Assembly (NCBI GenBank): GCA_022478985.1 | Contig: JAKSZP010009470.1 | Location: 1-64,000 of the forward strand | Reading direction: 5' to 3' | Origin: Massospora cicadina | Lineage: Eukaryota; Entomophthoromycota; Entomophthoromycetes; Entomophthorales; Entomophthoraceae | DNA: 64,000 bases | Shown here: positions 56,327 to 64,000 of the stretch, in pieces | Layout of the letters: each line of letters starts with the position of its first letter | Position numbering within the stretch: the first letter of the stretch is position 1 | Program-made: the position numbers and the translations under genes | Notes under the pieces: generated by a model | What the model was told of the DNA's origin: nothing | The model's database searches: none | The model's input: the letters and a program-made list of their open reading frames with translations, nothing else

Positions 56327-57398
56327 TCTGTGGCTAGGAGTAAGTGAATGCATTGACTCAAATGGGTTAGACTTACTAACCCTCTCTACTTTTGAGGACA
56401 AAAGCGAGGTATATTCTGTGGAGCGTGGCGGTGCAGGGCCAGTAGTGAGAGGACCCCTATCTATGAAGGAGGTTTCAGTATCATCTTCCAGCGAGCTCAC
56501 TGCTGGTTTCAAGAGGTACTGGGAAAGTATGGAAGTGGGGCATTCTAGAATCAGATTGGGGTGTCCATAACGGCCAGTGTCTCAGCTGGATATGTCACCA
56601 CAGGATCAGAAACATGATAGTGCCCTAGTGATGGAAATGTCAAGTTATAAGATCTGAAGTTCAGCGGTACAATTAGGCTTGGTGGCAAAGAGGTTGCTAG
56701 ACAACAGGGATGAAAGGATGGATCACGTCCTAGATAAGGAGGGGAGGGTATCCCATATGCCAAGGGCAGCACCAGTATTATCTAGGGACTTGAAGAGAAG
56801 GGCCATTTTCCATTGTTCAAGAGATTACAACCTCAATGCTCACTCTTGAAACAGGCACAAGTATTGGGCTGTAATGAGGTCTCCTTGGGACAAGTGTACA
56901 AAGGAGTTATAGTCTTCAAAGATAGCAGGGCGATACTCTCATGACTTGACAAAGGTTTCCAACGCTGGGAGAGATTCCAGGAGGGATCTATTATTCTCAC
57001 CCGTGGAGAGTACCATTGGTGAGCTCCCTATGAAATATCACGGAGCAGCAACTGGAGAAGGAGGATGTTAGCTAAGTCCTTGCCTTGAGACTTCTGGCGG
57101 GCCCTAAGGCTGGACAACGTGTTGAAAATCTCGTTTTTAAATTTAGAATCACGTGAATAGTGGAGAGTAAGATGAATAGTGGCAGGTGCTGCACACTGTA
57201 TGAGCGTCATGAGTGAGGGGAGCTGTTCAACACCCTCAGCACACCATTTGAAGATGCTAACAACCAAAGCCAGAAGGTATACAAAAGTACCAGCCCAGTG
57301 GACTGTTTCAATGGGTGACAACTATGAGTGGGTTAGGCTAACTCTAGACACCCGATATTAGAAGAAACACACAAAAAAAATTCAGGTTTTTCAGATAA
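56327..57398 (-). pseudogene. B leader and gag N-terminal part
   Basis: Sequence between the B 5' LTR and the G insertion. A frame at 57321-57028 has a membrane-like segment and an RDSKFKNEIFNTLSSLRARQK helix. Farther left, frames 56772-56551 and 56512-56201 are fragments. Stops and frameshifts are frequent and no known gag motif is visible, so identity rests on position. Confidence 0.5.
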
Positions 57399-58202
57399 TG
57401 TCAGGGAAACTGGAGCGCAAGAGGTCGCTGAGGTAAAAGACCTAGGCAAAGGTGGGAAAACAAAGCCAAGTGACCCAACAAAAAGACGAGACGTCCTAAA
57501 TGGTCAGTATTGTGTTTCCATATAAATATGGAGAGCAAAACGCACACTAAACTGGCCACAACCATCAGGGACAAGAGGCCCTGGGAGCTGGGAAAGGTGG
57601 CATAAAATCTAGGGCAAAGGGCAGCAAAATAAGAAGAGGTGGAGCCAGCGGAATAGGTGGCGGAGTAGGTGGAGGGCTCACGTACAGCATTAGCGGTGAA
57701 CCAGAGCGGAAAACGTACTACAGCCATCAAAGATCTTCAGAGTGGTGTATTTTTTTACCAAAAATAACAAAAATGCTGGAAATGTGCCCAAAATCCTAAG
57801 CTTTATTAAAACGATCAGAGTATCTGAGAAAAGCAATGCCTTTCTAATCTTGGGATTTATATATAGGAGAATGATTTACAAAGATTCCAAATGGGTATTG
57901 AAATCAGATCTGAGCCAAAAATTCTTCGTTCTTCAACAAAATCAAATTTTTCGAGTTCAGTCAAATTCCATAGCCTCATATCTTGTAATTTTCTTGATTT
58001 TAGGTTAGTTACCGCCTGGTTTTTTTGCCTCAGATGGGTCGTTTTCCTCAGCCCTGGCTGGAAAAGCCAAAACCCATTTTCTGTCAATGACCTTAGAGAG
58101 GTCATCAGTGACCTTTAGGTGTTCTGGTCTTTGCCCCAAGGGCTTGTTGGACTTGGCTTTGATGGGGCGGTTAATTCCAGGATTATGTCAATAGATATGA
58201 CA
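57399..58202 (-). repeat. B 5' LTR
   Basis: 804 bp. Minus-strand translation near the start gives TDDLSKVIDRKWVL (58071-58110). The frame 57730-57401 holds two hydrophobic segments (LLSLMVVASLVCVLLSIFIW and LVFLLGHLALFSHLCLGLL) and stops at the LTR end. Downstream on + lies the TSD copy agttt. Confidence 0.93.
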
Positions 58203-58207
58203 AGTTT

Positions 58208-59090
58208 GTCTCCTGCTGTTTGTTTGGTTAATCGCCAATTTTTTGAGCAGCGTTCAAAATGTTTTGATGATATTTTCATGGTAGCAGAGCCCCATAGGCC
58301 GCTACTCTCCCCTCAGCTCATTCTCAAGTAGAGAATCCAGGTGTTCCTTCCTGAGATATTGCTAATCAAGTCCTCGCCCTTGCCAAGGTGCAAATGCAAT
58401 ATGCTGTTGCCCTGAATAATGCAGCTTCACTGCCCAACGCCCAGAAAGATGTTACCCTTTTGGATGCAGTTGAAGGTGAAGCCCATCTGTGGGTACAAGG
58501 ACTTCTGTGATCCACTGCTAGTGCGGGTAATCCTACCTCACTTGTCACAGCAGTATCAGCAGCTTTAAACCCCTTGTGTCACGTTCAGAACGTTTATTTC
58601 AAATCACTTTCCTTTTGGCTAAAGCCCCTTGCTTGATCTCTTTAATTATAGCATTCCGTGAGCAGGCCCACACGCTTGAATTCTATAATGATATGCTCCA
58701 AGAAATTTTTAGATTGGCGTTGGATTCCGCCTCTGCTCATCAAGAGGTTTGGTCCACACCTATGGGGATGGTGGATCAAATGTGCAAGGCTGTAACTTCC
58801 ATTAATGCCTCCCTTTGCTGTGCTCCCCACTTCCAAGTTGGAAACTACATGATTGAGTTGCCCAACTGTGACTTGGATTCTGTTCCCCTTGCTGAACCAG
58901 TATTGGTACTGGCCCCAAAGTCAACCAATGCCCCATGCCTGAGTTGGAGTACCATGGTTCATCTATCAATGAGTCAATAAAAGAACAGATTTAAGAATCT
59001 GGTTCCCAAGCCCTTACTCTTCCCAACTTTACTCCTGAAAAGGAGCCTGACCTTCCCCCTGATTTGCTAGCTATCTCTTAAGTATCAGCA
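58208..59090 (+). pseudogene. A gag remnant
   Basis: EIANQVLALAKVQMQYAVALN and DVTLLDAVEGEAHLWVQGLL (58340-58500) align with E1 gag. After a TGA, AGNPTSLVTAVSAALNPL leads to the frame 58576-58980 (LFQITFLLAKAPCLISLIIAF, TLEFYNDMLQEIFRLAL, NYMIELPNCDLDSVPLAEP). No CCHC knuckle is seen. The A leader before it (39486-39581) is separated by element B. Confidence 0.75.
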
Positions 59091-59133
59091 GAAACAACCA
59101 AATCTGCCAATAAACTAATTTCGCCTATTTTTA

Positions 59134-59526
59134 TTGCCCATGGAGATTAGTATTGGAGCTCACCATGTGTCCTTTGAGGCCTTGGTGGACACTGGAACAG
59201 TGGGTAATTTTATGATTGTAGAGCTGGCCCACCAGTTGGAACTTGACCTGGACTTGGGTCCTAAGATGATGGTTGCTTCGTTAGACTCCCAGCCCTCATA
59301 CCTAGTTCAACGCAAAGTACCTTTCTTGGTTTACCAGTTTAGCTTTTGCGATTGGTTCTCTGCAATGCCAAACTTGGTGTTTCCAGTAATTTTGGGGGTG
59401 GGTTGGTGGCATCAACAGCAGGTTAGAATTCACCTTGAGTCTAATAGGTTGTCATTTGCTAATGACCAGGCGGAGGGCGAGTTTCCTTTAGTGGATACTC
59501 TCACTAATCTTAAGATCGCAGTTTGA
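59134..59526 (+). pseudogene. A aspartic protease
   Basis: A clean 130-codon frame: VSFEALVDTGTVGNFMIVELA keeps D-T-G (Asp at 59188-59190), with SFCDWFSAMPNLVFPVILGVG and RIHLESNRLSFANDQAEGEF. It ends at TGA before the RT. Protease is the best kept part of this copy. Confidence 0.8.
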
Positions 59527-59599
59527 TTAGTTAACTTGTTTCCCCTGCAGGCCTCCCATCAGATTTCCCTGAGGCATTGATGCGCTACTAGAGTATTTT

Positions 59600-60340
59600 C
59601 GATTCTAAGAAGGTGGACTATCTCCCCCATCATAAAAAATTTGATCTAGGGTTTAGAACAATGGTGCATGTGGTGAATATTACCTGTCATTTGTACTCTC
59701 ATACAGCAGAGGAGGAGGCTGCTCTTAATGCATGGCTGGATGACATGCTTAAGAAAGGGTGTTTATTCAAAGAGACATCATCAGTTGCTTCTCCCATCGT
59801 TTTTGCCAAGAAGGCCGATGGTTCCCTGCATCCCTACATGGATTATGGTCACCTAAATAAGGTCACATTCCATGATCCCTACCCTTTGACATTAGAGCAG
59901 ATAATCATTCAAGTTATTGCTAAGTCGCGTGTGTTATATAAATTCGATCTTGTTAATGCCTCTAATAAAATTCAGGTGATGGAAGGTTAGAAATGGCTTA
60001 CTGCTATCCAAACAAAGAGGGGTATTTTCCAATTTCAAATAATGCCATTTAGGTTAAAGAATGCACCAGCCACATTACAAAGAATGATTGATAGTGTGCT
60101 GGGTGACCTCTGATTCACTTGTGTGATTGCATACATTGATGATATTTTGGTGCACTCCCCAACTACTGAACAACACGCAAAGGTTTTGGAAGCAGTAGTG
60201 GCTGCCTTGCACAGGGCAGGCCTGGTCATCAAGCCTTCTTAATGCGAGTTTTATAGGGAGGAGGTTACCTTTTTAAAAATCTTGTCTTAAAAGATGGGTA
60301 TGCTATTCCCCCAACAAGTTGGACGCCATCCACAAATGGC
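59600..60340 (+). pseudogene. A reverse transcriptase
   Basis: The frame 59613-59990 has ALNAWLDDMLKKGCLFKE, SPIVFAKKADGSLHPYMDYGH and YKFDLVNASNKIQV. A TAG at about 59988 replaces a Gly/Gln-type codon. GIFQFQIMPFRLKNAPATLQ and YIDD at 60132-60143 follow, then LHRAGLVIKPS and a TAA (Lys/Gln codon lost) before CEFYREEVTF. The catalytic residues remain. Confidence 0.84.
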
Positions 60341-60489
60341 CAACTCCAACAACCCAAAAGCAATTTGAGAATCTTTTTGGCAATATCATTTTCTTGAAGA
60401 AATTATTTCCGGCTCTATCCCAGTTAGCCGCTCCACTTCATTTACTCAAAGGTAAGAATGTTCCCTTTCATTGTATACCTGAGATCTAG

Positions 60490-60960
60490 CAGGCATTTGA
60501 GTCAATTAAAGAGGTGTTCTTGTCGCCCCCCATCCTAAAACACGCAGACCCCTCCAAGCCCTATGTCATTAAATGTGATGCCTCATCTGTTGTGGTTGAG
60601 GATGTCCTGATTCAGGGGCACGATGGGTTAGAACATCTGGTCGCCTATTTTTCCGCCAAGTTCTCTTCTACTGAACAATCTTGGGCCATCTGCAATAAGG
60701 AATTGGCAGCTATCACATGGGACTTGACTCATTGACATGTATCTCTTACAAGGCGCTCAGCATGAGTTAACAGTGCGAACAGATCACCAAGCCCTTTTGT
60801 ATTTTTGCAAGCCACAGAAGTTGGCACAATGGCAGGCTTGAACCTAACGGGATTTGTTTAGTTTCAACTTCAAATACAAGTTTTTAAAAGGTGCGTTAGA
60901 TGTACCCCCAATTTCCTCAGTCGTAACCCTGCTCATTGCCCCACTGACTCAGATGAAGCG
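60490..60960 (+). pseudogene. A RNase H
   Basis: Frame 60514-60735 holds IKCDASSVVVEDVLIQGHDG, VAYFSAKFSSTEQSWAI and NKELAAITWDLTH. After a TGA, RTDHQALLYFCKPQKLAQWQA and FKYKFLKGAL complete the domain. Confidence 0.83.
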
Positions 60961-61010
60961 GATCTGGTCATATTAATTCCCTCTGCTCAAATCTTATCCA
61001 TGTACCTCCC

Positions 61011-62170
61011 ATGGTATCATCAGTGGACTTAGCTCCTGATGCGCCTCTTATTTCATGGGTCTTAGCAGCCCAAATGACCTGTCCCAAATGCGTAGATCTT
61101 TTGGAGCAAATGTCCCTCCCAGCTCATAAACATTCCCTATATTCCTTAGCGGAGGGACTTATTCATTTTGGTCACAGGAGTGGGTTCCCCATCTTTTTAG
61201 AGCTGAAGTGTTTCAGGCTCATCACGACCCCCCCACAGTTGGCCATCCTGATAATAAAAAATGTATTGACCTAATTAATCACACCTATAATTGGGCGGGC
61301 ATGTCAAATGAAGTACCAGCCTGGATTGCCAATTGTGGCACCTGCGTGCGTGCCAAGTCAGATCAATCAGGAAGAAACGGTCTCCTTCACCCTTTACAAC
61401 AGGCTGAGGGTCCATGGACATTAGCGTCCATGGATTTTATTGTTAAACTTCCCTGTTATAGCGGGTTTACTGCAGTGATGGTGGGGGTTGATCATTTCAT
61501 AAAATTTGCCCTTTTTTCCCACGCTCTTCCGCCATTACTTCAGAGGAAACTGCCCATCTCTTTGTGAGCCATGTGTTTTCTATGTTTGATCTCCCGCAGG
61601 AGATTGTCAAAAGTGTGATCCCCAGTTTACAGCGCGTTTCTGGAATGAGCTTTTACAAATCTTGAAAATTTTACCCTGTCAATACACAGCATATCACCCC
61701 CAGTCCAATGGACAAACTGAGTGGGTTAATCAGATCCTAGAACAGTACTTGCACTGCTATGCTACGGTTGCACAGGATACTTGGGCTAATGACCTTCCTC
61801 TCAATCTGTTTCTATAATAATGGAATGCATGCCTCTATGGGGTTTCCCCATATGAAGTAACCTTGTGGTACAATCCCACATTTTCAGTCAGTCCATGCCT
61901 GCGGCCAGAGGTATCAGCCGCCACAGATCATGCATAGCACATTTGGACTACCCAGTCCTTGGTTCAAGAGCATCTTACTAAGGCTATCAGTGACTACAAG
62001 CGATTTGCGGATTGTAAGCAACATCCAGCACATGATATTGTGGTGGGTTCATATGTCATGCTCGATATGCATCATTTGAGGATGCAGGTACCTTCTCAGA
62101 AGTTTGCAGGTAAGCGTTTGGGTCCCTACTTGGTGGAGGAAGATTTTGTAATGGTGCTTTTTAGCTAAGA
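61011..62170 (+). pseudogene. A integrase
   Basis: A linker frame (61011-61200) precedes HHCC in 61208-61567 (AHHDPPTVGHPDNKKCID, CGTCVRAKSD) and the first Asp in LASMDFIVKLP (about 61435). The second Asp region (61600-61625) is frameshifted with one base lost. NGQTEWVNQILEQYLHCYA gives the Glu (61717). The C-terminal frame 61959-62168 has DIVVGSYVMLDMHHLRMQVPS. Broken at several points. Confidence 0.83.
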
Positions 62171-62605
62171 ATTGCCACCTCACGGGAAGAAACATCCAGT
62201 TTTCCACGTATCTCAGCTGTCCCCATTCAAGGGTCAATCCCATTGGATCCTGAGCTGATAGTGATTGAGGGTGCAGAAAAGGCTGAAGTGGAGGACATTT
62301 TAGCATCTCGCAGATCTCAGAGGTCTGTTCAATATCTTGCTGTTTGGAAGGGCTATCCAGTCTATGAGAACAGTTAGGTCAAGGTCTAAAATTGCACAAA
62401 TTACTTGGAATTGGTTAAGGGTTTTCACGTTTCCCACCTCAATGCACCCCGTCCTTCTTCAAAAATTGCTACTTTAATGGTCATCAAGTTGCACAAGGCT
62501 CACAAAAATGTAGCTCTCAAACAGTTTCCAGGTGGTGGCACCCCTACTTTGGCAAAAGGAAAGGGTAATGTAAGTCTGTGGGAGAAACCCCTCTGCTTAA
62601 ACTGA
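62170..62605 (+). pseudogene. A chromodomain and pol tail entering the 3' LTR
   Basis: The chromodomain shows KAEVEDILASRRSQRSVQYLA, VWKGYPVYENS then TAG for Trp. The frame 62405-62605 carries LVKGFHVSHLNAPRPSSKIA, IKLHKAHKNVALKQFPGGG and LAKGKGN. It crosses the LTR start at 62569 into VSLWEKPLCLN before a stop, parallel to element D. Confidence 0.8.
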
Positions 62606-62946
62606 GCAGCTTTTCCATTTCCTAATAAAAGGGTTCAAAGAGGGCGGCTGTCCCTCTTGGCACACAGGGTGATCTAACCCATGTGGTAGATGAGCGCTGG
62701 GTAACATCTCTCCCTCTGAAGATTCCTCCCCCTGTCCCCACGCTTACCTCAGCTAAACTAGTATGGTGAATTGAGGAATTTTCGATAAAATCATTAGAAA
62801 CCGCCACCCTCATGAGCTGGAATGACTTTACAAAGTCGATGGCGCAAAGCCCTCAAAATTGAAGTCAAAATGCCTTAAAACAACAGTAATAAAGGCTGAT
62901 GGACTCTCACATTTGGTAGATGTGGAATTAAGTGTTAAATACTAGG
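62569..62946 (+). repeat. A 3' LTR, truncated
   Basis: TGTAAGTCTGTGGGAG onward aligns with 37860-38235. It encodes QGDLTHVVDERWVTSLPLKI (62666-62725). The homology stops near 62940 at the insertion of element C. Confidence 0.9.
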
Positions 62947-63792
62947 TGTCAGACATTATCCTTTTTGATCTAAGGAAAAGAATGTTGGAGGTATTAGTGT
63001 TCCTGATTCTGCTCTTATGATTGGCCCATCACCTGCCCAATTTTTAAATAATAATGTGGATATCAACAATATGAGTACCCACAATGAAAAAACCCTAGTG
63101 GATTCTCGGTGGAATCCTAACAACTGGAGGAATACAATTTATCATAAAAATCGGCTTAAAATGGTAAATACTAATAATAGAAATACTCCAACTCCTCGGT
63201 CAAATACAAGGAGTATAAAACTGCACAGATCAGAACCTCCACAAGGCAAGAAGATTTTACCCATCAATGATTGGGTGCAAGTAAACCAATCAATCATCAT
63301 CATCATCATCCAAATCTAACCACCATTGAGGTGCAAAGATTTTACTTGAGGATGATAGGGCAAACATTAGCCAATCATTACCATCTGAGTCTGACTACCA
63401 CCAAAATACCCAATCGTTACCAACCGAGTCAGACCACCACCAAGGTGAAAAGATCTTACTTGCTGGTGATTGGATACAATTCATCAAGTTGTTACCGCAC
63501 GGGTCAGTTCTACCTCAAAAAAATTCTATCTTTGATATGATAGGCTGGAAGCCTATATTTCCTAATTTAGACAACTGAGCTTTGCATTCTTTTGCCTCAA
63601 ATAACGATGGTCTCAAAATTTGAACTAGTTTAAATAGGAAAAGCTAGTATCAACAAAGGGACCTTTCTTGGTTTTGCCTGCCTGTTTAATAAAAAACATA
63701 AAAACCAAAATAAGTACTATTTATACTTTTAATAAAAAGTAAAATATTTTGTTTCAATATATTATTTGTGGCCTCCCTTAGCAGATCCCACA
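62947..63792 (+). repeat. putative LTR of element C
   Basis: An 846-bp segment starts TGTCAGACATT directly after the break in the A LTR and ends GATCCCACA. It is followed by AATTGGTGCTCAC, a TGG-containing stretch that could be a primer-binding site, and then a gag-like frame. It contains an ATC microsatellite (63294-63312) and imperfect internal repeats (63234, 63319, 63433). The second LTR would lie outside the window, so the limits rest on one end. Confidence 0.6.
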
Positions 63793-63858
63793 AATTGGTG
63801 CTCACTACAGGGGTTGAGCCCCTGCATACTTTGATAAGTATTAAAAAAGGAAAAAGAA

Positions 63859-64000
63859 ATGGAGAGTGTCACCCGCTGGGTGCAAAATGGGGAAGAAACT
63901 GAAGAAGATGATTGCATGGACAGTCCTACCACTTTGATATTTGAAAAAAACCAATTTGAGCCCATATTAATACCTGAGTCTCATCGCATCACTTGGCCAG
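63859..64000 (+). CDS. start of element C gag-like ORF, cut by the window end
   Basis: An ATG at 63859, preceded by a purine-rich tract, opens a frame of 47 codons that is still open at the window end (MESVTRWVQNGEETEEDDCM, then PTTLIFEKNQFEPILIPE). Its position just after an LTR-like sequence and its acidic start suggest gag. There is no recognisable domain yet. Confidence 0.5.
   Translation, partial: MESVTRWVQNGEETEEDDCMDSPTTLIFEKNQFEPILIPESHRITWP

Larger units (their letters stand above)
39582..58202 (-). mobile_element. Ty3/gypsy chromovirus B, split by D and G, TSD agttt
   Basis: LTRs at 39582-40380 (799 bp) and 57399-58202 (804 bp) have TGTCAGGG...ATGACA limits. Exact 5-bp duplications agttt lie at 39577-39581 and 58203-58207. 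The coding order on the minus strand is gag, protease, RT, RNase H, integrase, chromodomain. Net length without D and G is about 6.6 kb. LTR divergence by eye is above 10%, more than in E2. Confidence 0.94.
37860..62946 (+). mobile_element. Ty3/gypsy chromovirus A, split by B and truncated by C
   Basis: 5' LTR 37860-39485, leader 39486-39581, then the nested element B with its TSD copy (39582-58207), then gag, protease, RT, RNase H, integrase and chromodomain (58208-62568), and the 3' LTR from 62569, cut at 62946 by element C. LTR starts agree (TGTAAGTCTGGGGG and TGTAAGTCTGTGGG) and the two LTRs align for about 375 bp. Several frameshifts make it inactive. It is the oldest layer of this stack. 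Confidence 0.92.

Overview
This window looks like a piece of a large, transposon-filled eukaryotic genome, most probably fungal. The fungal call rests on the one host gene, a separase whose catalytic core carries fungal-type residues (a CSSG active-site block and a WDVTDKD motif), on short spliceosomal introns with CTAAT/CTAAAC branch sites, and on Ty3/gypsy chromoviruses (integrase plus chromodomain). The exact lineage cannot be fixed from the sequence. There are no prokaryotic operons, rRNAs or functional tRNAs.

Layout. 1-8.4 kb is AT-rich and non-coding. It holds short tRNA-related retroposons (SINEs) with 16-bp target-site duplications (TSDs) and a 2-kb foldback element. 8.4-21.9 kb is one Ty3/gypsy element (E1, LTRs of about 1.64 kb). 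Its 3' LTR was split by a second, complete 5.57-kb element (E2) flanked by a 5-bp TSD. 21.9-27.5 kb is AT-rich DNA with a SINE, foldback fragments, tandem repeats, three 16-32-nt micro-insertions with long TSDs, and a piggyBac-like MITE. 27.7-34.1 kb is a GC-rich island with the separase gene: six exons, about 1,906 aa. 34.1-37.9 kb has two tandem arrays with period near 150 bp, a SINE and a perfect hairpin.

37.9-64 kb is a stack of nested Ty3/gypsy elements. Element A (+) was interrupted by element B (-; TSD agttt). B was interrupted by D (-; TSD agggc, inside its integrase) and by G (+; TSD tctgt, in its gag region). The 3' LTR of A was cut by a further element C, which runs off the window.

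All Ty3 pol genes carry stops or frameshifts, many explained by C-to-T/G-to-A transitions, so none of the copies seen in full is likely to be autonomous. Their comparison shows an unusual design. In E1, A, B, D and G the start of the LTR encodes a peptide with a shared motif, roughly DLxHxVDExWVxAL. In D the pol frame runs without a stop from the chromodomain tail into the 3' LTR, and the gag-protease frame opens inside the 5' LTR. This LTR-encoded protein layer is the most interesting signal here. Others are the ultra-short separase introns and the micro-insertions.
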